The translations under genes and the position numbers were made by a program. From assembly GCA_021324915.1 (NCBI GenBank), contig JAJPIC010000012.1, forward strand, positions 62,001 to 126,000: DNA of 64,000 bases. The letters run 5' to 3'. Under the pieces are notes generated by a model that saw nothing but the letters and a program-made list of their open reading frames with translations, was not told the origin of the DNA and made no database searches. Each line of letters opens with the position of its first letter. The first letter of the stretch is position 1. The stretch comes from Beijerinckiaceae bacterium. Its GTDB lineage: Bacteria; Pseudomonadota; Alphaproteobacteria; Rhizobiales; Beijerinckiaceae. This document shows, in pieces, positions 7,792-16,396 of the stretch.

Positions 7792-9003
7792 TCAGGTCTG
7801 TCCCGGCCGCAATTTATAAAAGATGTGATGGCCGATCACGTCGGTCTTTTTGAGCCGGTAGGACCAATAGGGGCGCACGTAATCGGCGTGATAGTGGGTC
7901 GCGTCGCCGACGTCCGCGAGATAGGTCCGCCCGCTCGTCACCGCGTTTGCGATCCGCATGGCTTTGTGCCAGGCGTCAGGCTCGGTGATCCGCAAAGAGC
8001 GGCCTTCGCAGGCGAAAGAGAATTGGCAAGCATGGTAATGCTCGCGGTTCTGGAAAACGACGCCGCAGATCGATGAAGGATAGAGCCCGCTCGAGACGCG
8101 GTTGAGCACGACTTGGGCGACGGCCGCCTGCCCTTTTTCGCTCTCGCCGCGGGCTTCGAAATAGATCGCCTCGGCAAGGCAGCGTTTCTCGCGCGAGGAT
8201 TGGTCCTCTTCGACCACGGCTTCATAATTCGGGCGATTGGCCGGCACATTGGTGAGGAGCGGCACTTTCGGCAATGCGAGCACTTCGACGGGGGTCGCAT
8301 CGGCCGGCGCCGGCGTCGTCGAAGAAAGCGCCGCGGCGCTCGGCACGAGCGGCGTTGCGCCTTGCATGGCGCGTTCGTTGATGCGCGCCGGAAGCATGGT
8401 GATGGTCGAGCCCTGCTGCATCGGGGAAGCCTGCGCATTCGAAGGCGCCGTGACCGGGGTTTCGCCGTCGGGCCAGGGTTCGAATTTGGCGCTCCCCGGC
8501 GCCGGTCCTTCCGCGTGATCGGTCGAAAAATCGCTGCTCGGCGCGACGCTCCCGAGCGAAAAAAGATCGCTCGTGCCGAGATCGGCAAAGATGAGATGGC
8601 GCGCGAGATTCGAGTTGAAGCCCGGACGCAAAGCGACGAGCGGATCGCCCTTCATCGTGCGATCGACGTCGGGTTCGCCCGAAGGCCGTTTCATGACGAT
8701 CCGCGGCTCCACTTCGTCGGAGACCCGATCGAATTCGGTCGGGTCGCCGATCATCAGGCGCGCTTCTTGTCTTGCCTCGCGCGCCGAGACTGCGCCGAGT
8801 CCGAAGCCAATGCCGCTGACGTCCGTGGGAATAAGGTCGCCGGGCGCCGTGACGTGAAGGACGCTTGCGGGCGCGATCGAGGCGCCGCTCGAGGCATCCT
8901 GGCCGGCCTCCGCCGAAATCGACACGACGAGGCCGACGCCAAGACACCAGGGCGCGACGACGCCCATTGCCCAAGAGATCGGTAACAGACTCACGCGCCG
9001 CAC
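7792..9003 (-). CDS. Cell wall hydrolase with C-terminal SleB (Hydrolase_2) domain
   Basis: A 403-residue exported protein. Residues 8-32 form a hydrophobic signal or anchor. A long low-complexity Pro/Ala/Ser region follows, and the catalytic domain occupies about 272-403. That domain has the SleB hallmark EAIYFEARGESEKGQ with its glutamates, then AAVAQVVLNRV, ICGVVFQN, CQFSFACEG, ATHYHADYVRP and IGHHIFYK. SleB-type enzymes are peptidoglycan lytic transglycosylases, known from spore germination but widespread in alphaproteobacteria that do not sporulate. Here the role is presumably wall remodelling in the periplasm. It appears monocistronic, with 202 bases separating it from ppdK upstream. 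Confidence 0.88.
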   Translation of the reverse strand: MRRVSLLPISWAMGVVAPWCLGVGLVVSISAEAGQDASSGASIAPASVLHVTAPGDLIPTDVSGIGFGLGAVSAREARQEARLMIGDPTEFDRVSDEVEPRIVMKRPSGEPDVDRTMKGDPLVALRPGFNSNLARHLIFADLGTSDLFSLGSVAPSSDFSTDHAEGPAPGSAKFEPWPDGETPVTAPSNAQASPMQQGSTITMLPARINERAMQGATPLVPSAAALSSTTPAPADATPVEVLALPKVPLLTNVPANRPNYEAVVEEDQSSREKRCLAEAIYFEARGESEKGQAAVAQVVLNRVSSGLYPSSICGVVFQNREHYHACQFSFACEGRSLRITEPDAWHKAMRIANAVTSGRTYLADVGDATHYHADYVRPYWSYRLKKTDVIGHHIFYKLRPGQT

Positions 9004-9205
9004 CCCTAATCATGAGCGGCGGCGTGTCCCTTATGTCACGCGCACTCGCTAAAATCCGCCCGAACTTGGTTATCGCGCTTTAAGCTTGAAGAGGCGTTTA
9101 GAGGGGTGCGGCGCGTGGCGTTTCAGATTGGGGCAGAAGAATCTTTCTCGTCTTCCTGGGCCGGGAAATTCGTGTTCGACTTCGATTGAGGCGCTGAACT
9201 GACAG

Positions 9206-11887
9206 CTATCCCTCGCCATCCGCCGCTACTCTGCCGAGCGCCGCTTGCGCAGCGGCGAGCCGCGCGATCGGCACGCGGAACGGCGAGCAGGATACATAAG
9301 TAAGGCCGAGCTTCTCGAAGAAGCCGATCGAGATGGGATCGCCGCCATGTTCGCCGCAGATGCCGAGCTTGATGTCGGGGCGTGCCTGACGCCCGCGTGT
9401 GGTGGCGATGGCGACAAGCTCGCCGACGCCTTCCTGATCGAGGCTCACGAACGGATCGTCGGGCAGAAGATGCTTCTGCTCGTAAGCGCCGATGAAGGAG
9501 CCCGCATCGTCGCGCGAAATCCCGAACGTGGTTTGCGTCAGATCATTCGTGCCGAACGAGAAGAACGCGGCCGATTGCGCAATTTTGTCCGCCGCGATGC
9601 AGGCGCGCGGCAATTCGATCATCGTGCCGACGCTATAGCGGATCTCTTCGCCGGTCTGCGCCTTCACCGCCTCGGCGACTTCGTCGATCTCTCGTTTGAC
9701 GAGATCGAACTCGGCTTTCGTCGCAACGAGCGGGACCATGATCTCCGGCTCGGGCAAAACTCCGGTTCTGCGCTTGGCTTCGATCGCGCCCTCGAAAATG
9801 GCGCGCGCCTGCATTTGCGCAATCTCCGGAAAGGCGATCGCAAGCCGGCAGCCTCGAAAGCCGAGCATCGGATTGAATTCGTGGAGCTCCGCAGCGCGAT
9901 GCTCGATCCGCTCGGCCGGTATGCCCATTGCTGCCGCGACTTCGGCGATCTCGGCCGGCCGTTTCGGCAGAAATTCATGCAGTGGGGGATCGAGCAGGCG
10001 GATCGTGACCGGATAGCCGTTCATGATTTCGAAGAGCGTGGCGAAATCGCCGCGCTGTATCGGCAGGAGCTTGGCGAGCGCCTGGCGCCGGCCCGCTTCG
10101 TCGCTCGCGAGAATCATTTCGCGCATGGCGACGATGCGTTCGGATTCGAAGAACATATGTTCGGTGCGGCAAAGACCGATGCCTCCCGCGCCGAAGCGGC
10201 GGTCCACGCGCGCGTCCGTCTCCGTCTCGGCATTGGCGCGAACCTGCATGCGCCGGCAGGCGTCGGCCCATTCCATCATCGTCGCAAAATCTCCGGAGAG
10301 CTCCGGCTGCTCCATCGCGACGCGTCCGGCCATCACCTGTCCGTTGGTCCCGTCGATGGTGATGAGATCGCCTTTCTTGAAGCTCATTCCTGCGGCGCTC
10401 ATCGCGCCTTTCACCGGATCGACCCGGATCGTGCCGGCGCCGGAGACGCAGGGCTTGCCCATGCCGCGCGCGACGACCGCCGCATGCGAAGTCATGCCGC
10501 CGCGCGTGGTCAGCACGCCTTCCGCCGCGTGCATGCCGTTGATGTCTTCCGGGCTCGTCTCGATCCGCACGAGGATCACCTTGTGCCCGGCGCCGACCAT
10601 CTGCTCGGCCTCCTCCGCGCTGAAGACGATCTCGCCGCAGGCTGCGCCGGGCGAAGCCGGAAGCCCGGTCGCGATCACCCGGCGCGGCGCATTGGGATCG
10701 ATCGTCGGATGAAGCAATTGCTCGAGCGAGCCCGGCTCGATGCGCTGAACGGCTTCTTCCCGGCTGATCAGCCCGTCACCCGCCATTTCGACAGCCATAT
10801 GCAAAGCGGCTTTGGCGGTGCGTTTGGCGGAGCGGGTCTGCAACATCCATAATTTGCCGCGCTCCACCGTGAACTCGATATCCTGCATATCGCGGTAATG
10901 GCTTTCGAGCCTATTGGCGATGCGCAGCAAATCGGCGAAGACTTCGGGCATCGCCACTTCCATCGAGGGCTTGTCGGAACCCGCGGCCGTGCGGGCCGCC
11001 TCGGTGAGATTTTGCGGCGTGCGCAAACCCGCAACGACATCTTCGCCCTGCGCATTGATCAGGAACTCGCCGTAAAGCTCCCTGGCGCCGGTCGAAGGAT
11101 TGCGGGTGAAGGCGACGCCGGTCGCAGACGTCTCGCCCATGTTGCCGAAGACCATTGCCTGCACGGTGACGGCGGTTCCCCAGTCCTCCGGAATATTGTG
11201 GAGCTGGCGATAGATCAGCGCGCGCGGGTTCATCCAGGAGCCGAAGACGGCGCCGATCGCGCCCCAAAGCTGTTCATGGGGTTCCTGCGGGAAAGGCGCG
11301 CCGCGCAGCTCCGCGGTCTTCGCTTTGAAGTCGGCGATCATCTTCTGCCAATCTTCGGCAGAGAGTTCGGTATCGAGCGAGAGGCCCTTGCGCTCCTTGA
11401 AGCTTTCGAGAATTTCCTCGAAGTGATGATGCGGAATGCCGAGCACGACGCTGGCATACATCTGGATGAAGCGCCGGTAGGTGTCATAGGCAAAGCGGCG
11501 ATCCTCGGCCGCTTCGCCGAGCGCCTCGACCGTCTTGTCGTTGAGGCCGAGATTGAGGACCGTGTCCATCATGCCGGGCATCGAGGCGCGCGAGCCCGAG
11601 CGAACCGAAAGCAGCAAAGGCTTTTGGGCGTCGCCGAACCGGCGTCCGGTGAGCTCGCTCACATGGGCAAGCGCCGCTTCGACCTGCGCGCGGAGCGTAT
11701 CGGGATATTGCTTGTCGTGCGCGTAGAAATAGGCGCAGACTTCGGCCGTGATGGTGAAGCCCGGCGGCACAGGAAGGCCCAGATTGGCCATTTCCGCCAG
11801 ATTGGCCCCCTTGCCGCCGAGGAGCGCGCGCATCTGCCGGCTGCCTTCGGCTGCGCCGTCGCCGAACATATAGACCCATTTCGCCAT
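9206..11887 (-). CDS. ppdK: Pyruvate, phosphate dikinase
   Basis: A full-length (893 residues) cytosolic enzyme that interconverts pyruvate, ATP and phosphate with PEP, AMP and diphosphate. The N-terminal ATP-grasp part begins with GGKGANLAEMANLGLPVPPG. The central swivelling domain has the phosphohistidine signature LTTRGGMTSHAAVVARGMG near residue 460. The C-terminal PEP/pyruvate barrel shows GIGLCRTEHMF, then GTMIELPRA, FFSFGTNDLTQ and GICGEHGGDP. AGGGA upstream of the ATG supports the start. It stands alone. In Rhizobiales the enzyme sits at the PEP-pyruvate node, in gluconeogenesis or assimilation through PEP; the direction cannot be read from sequence. Confidence 0.97.
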   Translation of the reverse strand: MAKWVYMFGDGAAEGSRQMRALLGGKGANLAEMANLGLPVPPGFTITAEVCAYFYAHDKQYPDTLRAQVEAALAHVSELTGRRFGDAQKPLLLSVRSGSRASMPGMMDTVLNLGLNDKTVEALGEAAEDRRFAYDTYRRFIQMYASVVLGIPHHHFEEILESFKERKGLSLDTELSAEDWQKMIADFKAKTAELRGAPFPQEPHEQLWGAIGAVFGSWMNPRALIYRQLHNIPEDWGTAVTVQAMVFGNMGETSATGVAFTRNPSTGARELYGEFLINAQGEDVVAGLRTPQNLTEAARTAAGSDKPSMEVAMPEVFADLLRIANRLESHYRDMQDIEFTVERGKLWMLQTRSAKRTAKAALHMAVEMAGDGLISREEAVQRIEPGSLEQLLHPTIDPNAPRRVIATGLPASPGAACGEIVFSAEEAEQMVGAGHKVILVRIETSPEDINGMHAAEGVLTTRGGMTSHAAVVARGMGKPCVSGAGTIRVDPVKGAMSAAGMSFKKGDLITIDGTNGQVMAGRVAMEQPELSGDFATMMEWADACRRMQVRANAETETDARVDRRFGAGGIGLCRTEHMFFESERIVAMREMILASDEAGRRQALAKLLPIQRGDFATLFEIMNGYPVTIRLLDPPLHEFLPKRPAEIAEVAAAMGIPAERIEHRAAELHEFNPMLGFRGCRLAIAFPEIAQMQARAIFEGAIEAKRRTGVLPEPEIMVPLVATKAEFDLVKREIDEVAEAVKAQTGEEIRYSVGTMIELPRACIAADKIAQSAAFFSFGTNDLTQTTFGISRDDAGSFIGAYEQKHLLPDDPFVSLDQEGVGELVAIATTRGRQARPDIKLGICGEHGGDPISIGFFEKLGLTYVSCSPFRVPIARLAAAQAALGRVAADGEG

Positions 11888-11994
11888 GGCAAAAGATCCC
11901 TGCCGGCTACAGCCGTTACTGGCAAAGGTGGTGCACCCTTGGGCTAGTCCAACCTATAGGTTAAAGCAGGGTCTGGTGGAAATGGGCTTCTGTC

Positions 11995-12612
11995 TCACGA
12001 ATGCGCCGCGAGAGCCTTCGCATGGGCGCGCATCCGCAGGCCCAGGCTGATCCAGCTCGCACCCCAGATCATGAGGTCCGCACCGAGCAGGATGCCAAGG
12101 ATGACGAAACTATTCGTCGGCCATGCGAAGAGGATCAACAGTCCCACGATGGCCGTGACGATGCCGGCGAGAAGGGCCGAGCTGCGAATGTTCTTGCCGA
12201 GATGGATCGCGGTATAGATGCGGATGATGCCGGTTGCGAGCATGCCTGCGCCGAGCAGCAGCGTGAAGAAGGCCGCGGCGATGAAGGGCTGCGCCAGGGC
12301 AAACGCGCCGACCACGATGTAAGCGAGGCCGCCGATGACCCAGAGAAAGAATCTGCTCCAGCTCCGAGAGCTGAACCCCAGCACGATTTCGGCGCCGCCG
12401 GCGACGATGAGGAAGACGGCGATCGTATAGACGGAGGCAATGGTTGCCGAGACGAGGAGCACAAGAGCCGCAACGCCCAGAAGCGCCATCAGACTGCCGA
12501 GAGCCAAAAACCACCCCCAGCGGTGGCGCAGCCGTTCGACGCAGGAGCCGAAAGTTTCCGGCCTCGCCTCGAGTGGCGTTGATTTACCTGGCAAACTCGT
12601 GAGATTGCGCAT
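11995..12612 (-). CDS. HdeD/DUF308-family membrane protein
   Basis: A protein of about 205 residues with six predicted membrane helices arranged as short hairpins: WFLALGSLMALLGVAALVLL, then VYTIAVFLIVAGGAEIVLG, FFLWVIGGLAYIVVGAFAL, FIAAAFFTLLLGAGMLATG, ALLAGIVTAIVGLLILF and VILGILLGADLMIWG. This pattern and the GAxEI and G(I/L)xxI motifs match the DUF308/HdeD family. HdeD takes part in acid resistance in E. coli at high cell density, but most homologues are uncharacterised. I place the start at MRNLTSLPGK (12612); the frame stays open to 12726, but the extra 38 residues look non-native. Confidence 0.8.
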   Translation of the reverse strand: MRNLTSLPGKSTPLEARPETFGSCVERLRHRWGWFLALGSLMALLGVAALVLLVSATIASVYTIAVFLIVAGGAEIVLGFSSRSWSRFFLWVIGGLAYIVVGAFALAQPFIAAAFFTLLLGAGMLATGIIRIYTAIHLGKNIRSSALLAGIVTAIVGLLILFAWPTNSFVILGILLGADLMIWGASWISLGLRMRAHAKALAAHS

Positions 12613-12783
12613 GTTCGTTCGGCGATTATGCGCCCCTATCGCACCGCGAGGCAAGGTTTGGGAACTTCGACGAGGCTCTACGGGTTCGAAATGGACATCG
12701 ACCTTCCGATTCGCCAGCCCCATCATGAAACATGCCGAGTCAGTAACCGGAAAGACACAACTTGCCGGGAAGGTCCCTAGACA

Positions 12784-12803
12784 GCAGATCCGGCAGGATC
12801 TGC
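12784..12803. promoter_or_regulatory. Perfect inverted repeat upstream of dxs
   Basis: GCAGATCC and GGATCTGC are separated by GGCA, a perfect 8-base inverted repeat 115 bases before the dxs start, in the divergent hdeD-like/dxs intergenic region. It could be an operator or a small hairpin. There is no adjacent T run and no known motif match. Confidence 0.3.
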
Positions 12804-12918
12804 GTGCATCGATCGCGTTGCCGCCCGCCCCAATCCCGGATATTGAAGGTTAACGGTAAGGCAAGGTCTCGGACTCGTTTCGCTCAACATTTCGTACATT
12901 GGGAAATTCAGCCCCGAG

Positions 12919-14886
12919 ATGAGCCATAGCCAAAGTAAAGAGGCGCCTGTGACAACAAGTTCTAATACTCCTCTCCTCGACACGATCAAAACGCCGGACG
13001 ATTTGCGCCGGCTGCCCGAATCGGCGCTGGTCCAAGTTGCGGCGGAATTGCGGCACGAGACGATCGACGCCGTCTCCGTGACCGGCGGCCATCTCGGCGC
13101 CGGGCTCGGCGTGATCGAGCTGACAGTCGCCCTGCACTATGTTTTCGATACGCCGCGCGACCGCCTGATCTGGGACGTCGGCCATCAATCCTATCCCCAC
13201 AAGATCATAACCGGCCGGCGCGACCGCATCCGCACCCTGCGCAAAGGCGGCGGGCTTTCGGGCTTCACCAAGCGGGCGGAAAGCGAATACGACCCGTTCG
13301 GCGCGGCGCATTCCTCGACCTCGATCTCCGCCGGCCTCGGCATGGCGGTCGCGAGCACGCTCGCCGAAAAACCGAACAATGTCATCGCGGTGATCGGCGA
13401 TGGGGCGATGTCGGCTGGCATGGCCTATGAGGCCATGAACAATGCCGGGGCAATGCATTCGCGCCTGATCATCATCCTCAACGACAACGACATGTCGATC
13501 GCCCCGCCCCGGGGGGCGCTCGCCAATTATCTCGCCCGCCTCGTCTCGGGCGGCGCCTATCGCAGCGTGCGCGAGACCGTCAAGCAGCTCGGCAAACATC
13601 TCCCGAAATTCATTTACGAACGGGCGCGCAAGACCGAAGAATTCGTCCGCAACTTCTGGGTCGGCGGAACGATGTTCGAGGAGCTCGGCATCTATTACGT
13701 CGGGCCGATCGACGGACATAATATCGACCACCTGCTGCCGGTGCTCAAGAACGTTCGCGACGCCAAGGTCAGCGGCCCGATCCTCGTCCATGTCGTGACG
13801 CAAAAGGGCAAGGGCTATGCCCCGGCCGAAGCTGCGAAGGACAAGCATCACGCCGTCAACATGTTCGACGTGGTGACGGGCGCACAGGTGAAGCCCAAGG
13901 CGAATGCGCCGAGCTATACGCGCGTCTTCGCCGACGCCCTGATCAAGGAGGCGCAGCACGACGACAAAATCGTCGCGATCACCGCCGCCATGCCGTCCGG
14001 CACCGGCCTCGACGTTTTCGAGAAGCAGTTCCCGACGCGCACGTTCGACGTCGGCATCGCCGAACAGCATGCGGTGACCTTTGCCGGCGGCCTCGCGACC
14101 GAGGGCTATAAGCCTTTCTGCGCCATCTACTCGACCTTCCTGCAGCGCGCCTACGACCAGGTGATCCACGACATCGCGATCCAGCATCTGCCGGTTCGTT
14201 TTGCGATCGACCGCGCCGGGCTCGTCGGCGCTGACGGCGCCACGCACGCCGGTTCGTTCGACGTCTCCTATCTCGGCATTCTGCCGGGGTTCGTCGTCAT
14301 GGCGGCGGCTGATGAGGCCGAGCTCATGCATATGGTGGCGACCGCGGCCGCCTATAACGAAGGGCCGATCGCCTTCCGCTATCCGCGTGGGGAAGGCGTC
14401 GGCGTCGAACTGCCCGAGCGCGGCAAGGTGCTCGAGATCGGCCGCGGACGCATCATCCGCGAGGGCAACAAGGTCGCCATTCTCTCGCTCGGCACGCGGC
14501 TTGCCGAGGCATTGAAGGCGGCGGAAGATCTCGCCGGCTACGGCATCTCGGCGACAGTGGCGGACGCGCGCTTTGCCAAGCCGCTCGATCTCGACCTCGT
14601 CGTGCGGCTCGCGCTCAATCACGAAGTGCTGATCACGGTCGAGGAAGGCTCGATCGGCGGTTTCGGCTCGTTCGTGGCGCAGTCCATCCTCGAAGAAGGC
14701 CTTCTCGACGGGCGTCGCGCGCATGGGCTGAAATTGCGTTCGATGGTCCTGCCGGACGTCTTCCTCGATCAGGACAAGCCGGAGAAGATGTACGCGGGCG
14801 CCGGCCTCGACGCCAAAGGCATCGTCGCCAAAGTGCTCGAGACGCTCGGCCGCGCCAAGGACGCCGCGCAGGTCATGATCGCCTGA
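12919..14886 (+). CDS. dxs: 1-deoxy-D-xylulose-5-phosphate synthase
   Basis: A 655-residue thiamine diphosphate enzyme that condenses pyruvate and glyceraldehyde-3-phosphate, the first and flux-controlling step of the MEP pathway. It has the transketolase order of domains: an N-terminal ThDP domain with [18 protein letters not shown], the ThDP/Mg motif [18 protein letters not shown] near 158-175 and its asparagines in [12 protein letters not shown]; a central pyrimidine domain with [18 protein letters not shown] (the EQHA glutamate); and the C-terminal domain with [11 protein letters not shown] small membrane gene follows three bases after its stop. I looked for a TPP riboswitch upstream and found none. 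Confidence 0.97.
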   Translation: MSHSQSKEAPVTTSSNTPLLDTIKTPDDLRRLPESALVQVAAELRHETIDAVSVTGGHLGAGLGVIELTVALHYVFDTPRDRLIWDVGHQSYPHKIITGRRDRIRTLRKGGGLSGFTKRAESEYDPFGAAHSSTSISAGLGMAVASTLAEKPNNVIAVIGDGAMSAGMAYEAMNNAGAMHSRLIIILNDNDMSIAPPRGALANYLARLVSGGAYRSVRETVKQLGKHLPKFIYERARKTEEFVRNFWVGGTMFEELGIYYVGPIDGHNIDHLLPVLKNVRDAKVSGPILVHVVTQKGKGYAPAEAAKDKHHAVNMFDVVTGAQVKPKANAPSYTRVFADALIKEAQHDDKIVAITAAMPSGTGLDVFEKQFPTRTFDVGIAEQHAVTFAGGLATEGYKPFCAIYSTFLQRAYDQVIHDIAIQHLPVRFAIDRAGLVGADGATHAGSFDVSYLGILPGFVVMAAADEAELMHMVATAAAYNEGPIAFRYPRGEGVGVELPERGKVLEIGRGRIIREGNKVAILSLGTRLAEALKAAEDLAGYGISATVADARFAKPLDLDLVVRLALNHEVLITVEEGSIGGFGSFVAQSILEEGLLDGRRAHGLKLRSMVLPDVFLDQDKPEKMYAGAGLDAKGIVAKVLETLGRAKDAAQVMIA

Positions 14887-14889
14887 TCC

Positions 14890-15384
14890 ATGTCGGCCGT
14901 ACGGACCGCCAAGATCTTTCTTGTCGGTTCCGTCGGCCTGTTCGGCCTTCTGACAGGTCTCGACAATATCATCGACTACCGGACGAATTTCGAAGTCGTC
15001 CGGCATGTCCTCTCGATGGACGCTGTGCCGGCCGACAGCGTCCTCAAATGGCGCGCGATCACCAGCCCGGCGATTCAAGCCCTCGTCTATTGGGTCATCA
15101 TCGCGCTCGAACTGCTCTACGCAAGCCTGTGCCTCCTCGGCGCGCTGCGCCTCATTGGCGCGCGGACCGCGCCAGGCGCTCGGTTCCATTCGGCCAAGGA
15201 CGTGGCGATCGCCGGGCTGGCGATCGCCTTTGCGCTTTTTTTCTTCTGCTTTCTCGTGATCGGCGGGGAATGGTTTCAGATGTGGCAGGCCGGACCATGG
15301 AACATGCAGCAACCGGCGTTTCGCTTCCTCGGCAGCATCGGACTGGTGCTCGTCTTTGTGACCCTCCCCGATGGGGATTTGTAG
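14890..15384 (+). CDS. DUF2165 small integral membrane protein
   Basis: A 164-residue protein with four predicted membrane helices (about 8-26, 60-85, 105-125, 143-158) and the sequence features of the DUF2165 family: an N-terminal GLTGLDNIIDYRTNFEVVRH, a central hydrophobic IALELLYASLCLLGALRL, and FFFCFLVIGGEWFQMWQ followed by the asparagine-rich WNMQQPAFRF. The function of the family is unknown. It begins three bases after dxs, so it is very probably read from the same transcript, though this need not mean a shared pathway. Confidence 0.82.
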   Translation: MSAVRTAKIFLVGSVGLFGLLTGLDNIIDYRTNFEVVRHVLSMDAVPADSVLKWRAITSPAIQALVYWVIIALELLYASLCLLGALRLIGARTAPGARFHSAKDVAIAGLAIAFALFFFCFLVIGGEWFQMWQAGPWNMQQPAFRFLGSIGLVLVFVTLPDGDL

Positions 15385-15425
15385 CTCAGGTGCAAATCGA
15401 TGGTCTCTGCCGCTGACAAGTTCGG

Positions 15426-15809
15426 TTGGACGTCGCCGCTGTTCTGGCTCTGCTGGCCGCGATCGCCGGCATCATTTTCATCGGGGTCCGATTCCTCGTT
15501 GCCCCGGAGCTTGCTTCTGCCGATTTTGGGGTGGCGCTCAATGGCGGAAATGGCGTGGCCTTCGCCTATACGAAGGGAATACGCGATATATTTTCCGGGC
15601 TTGTCGCGCTTCCATTTCTACTCATGGGACAACGCCGCGCGGTCGCCTGGATCTTCCTGATCGCGACGATCGTTCCCGTCGCAGACGGTTTCATCACGAT
15701 CAACTCCCATGGAATTGAGGCCAGGGATCTGGCGGTCCAATGGGGCACCGCCCTTTTCTTGCTCGTGATGAGCTGGTTGCTGTTCCGGCCGTTCAGATCT
15801 CACGAATAA
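15426..15809 (+). CDS. DUF4267-like small membrane protein, N-terminus uncertain
   Basis: A 127-residue hydrophobic protein with about four membrane segments (4-21, 52-66, 74-92, 105-121). It resembles DUF4267 proteins in IAGIIFIGVRFLVAPELA and in FAYTKGIRDIFSGLVALPFL. The start is doubtful: the frame opens with TTG without a ribosome binding site, while an ATG at 15400 in another frame gives MVSAADKFGWTSPLFWL, which looks like the family's own N-terminus. A frameshift between about 15440 and 15460 would join the two. The gene may therefore be slightly broken, or the sequence may carry an error. It follows the DUF2165 gene by about 40 bases. Confidence 0.6.
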   Translation: MDVAAVLALLAAIAGIIFIGVRFLVAPELASADFGVALNGGNGVAFAYTKGIRDIFSGLVALPFLLMGQRRAVAWIFLIATIVPVADGFITINSHGIEARDLAVQWGTALFLLVMSWLLFRPFRSHE

Positions 15810-15837
15810 TTCTTCGCAAGAATGGAAGCGATGCGCA

Positions 15838-16287
15838 TCAATTGTCGATGAGCCGCTTCAGCGAATGATCGAGCGCCTTGTTGAGCCGCGCGGTATCGCT
15901 CTCGCCCAACAGCGTCGCGACACGCGTCTGCGCCTTGCGCCAGAGGGGATGGGCGGTGACGACGCTCTGTCGCCCTGCTGGCGTGAGACGAATTAAGCGG
16001 CGGCGGCGATCTTCCAAATCAGCGGAGATCTCAACGAGCGCGCGGTCGAGCAAAGGTTTCAGATTGCGCGTGAGCGTCGTGGGATCGGTGACCAGACCTT
16101 CCGCGAGCTCACCGACTGACAGATCTCTGCCCTCCATGAGATGCGCAAGAAGGCTGAACTGCGCGATGGTGACGCCCGCGGGCGCCAGCATCTCATCATA
16201 GATCTGCGTGACGCGCCGTGTCGCCTTGCGCAGCCGCAGGCAGGTGCAACTCGCAATTTCCTCCGCCGGTGAGCGCCGTCTCTCCAT
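15838..16287 (-). CDS. MarR-family transcriptional regulator
   Basis: A 149-residue winged-helix regulator. The central DNA-binding region reads GVTIAQFSLLAHLMEGRDLS, then VGELAEGLVTDPTTLTRNLK (recognition helix), followed by the wing ADLEDRRRRLIRLTPAGRQ with its conserved DxRxR. The N-terminal CTCLRLRKATRRVTQIYDEM gives a dimer helix. GGAAGG upstream of the ATG supports the start. It is divergent from the iron-sulfur/SCP2 gene at 16397, and two TGTATAT(A/G)CA boxes lie in the 109 bases between them, so it probably represses that gene and itself. The ligand is unknown; the single cysteine-containing stretch near the N-terminus could respond to oxidation, but that is a guess. Confidence 0.9.
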   Translation of the reverse strand: MERRRSPAEEIASCTCLRLRKATRRVTQIYDEMLAPAGVTIAQFSLLAHLMEGRDLSVGELAEGLVTDPTTLTRNLKPLLDRALVEISADLEDRRRRLIRLTPAGRQSVVTAHPLWRKAQTRVATLLGESDTARLNKALDHSLKRLIDN

Positions 16288-16321
16288 GCAAACCTTCCAG
16301 CCGCGATCCCGACTCTATCAC

Positions 16322-16331
16322 TGTATATGCA
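16322..16331. promoter_or_regulatory. Putative MarR operator, box 1
   Basis: TGTATATGCA, one base off the perfect palindrome found at 16361. It lies 35 bases upstream of the MarR gene start. The centre-to-centre distance to box 2 is 39 bases, close to four helical turns, which suggests cooperative binding on one face. Confidence 0.55.
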
Positions 16332-16360
16332 GCAACGCCACTTGACGCAACGCAATTATC

Positions 16361-16370
16361 TGTATATACA
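16361..16370. promoter_or_regulatory. Putative MarR operator, box 2
   Basis: TGTATATACA, a perfect 10-base palindrome 27 bases before the start of the iron-sulfur gene, where a bound repressor would cover the promoter. It stands out as AT-rich in a GC-rich genome. Confidence 0.6.
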
Positions 16371-16396
16371 TCCAATGTCCTCGCTGGAGAGGCCCA

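Noticed and set aside
5742-7853. Long open frame on the plus strand (703 codons) across the TPR gene
   Set aside because: It is antisense to clear TPR repeats and shows only Arg-rich sequence.
12727-12918. A TPP riboswitch upstream of dxs, since dxs needs thiamine diphosphate
   Set aside because: Neither the CTGAGA element nor the GATAATGCCAGCG-type element is present. Only a short inverted repeat is seen.
12850-15312. Long open frame on the minus strand (820 codons) across dxs
   Set aside because: It is a mirror of dxs, which has all thiamine-enzyme motifs. The antisense product has no motif or signal.
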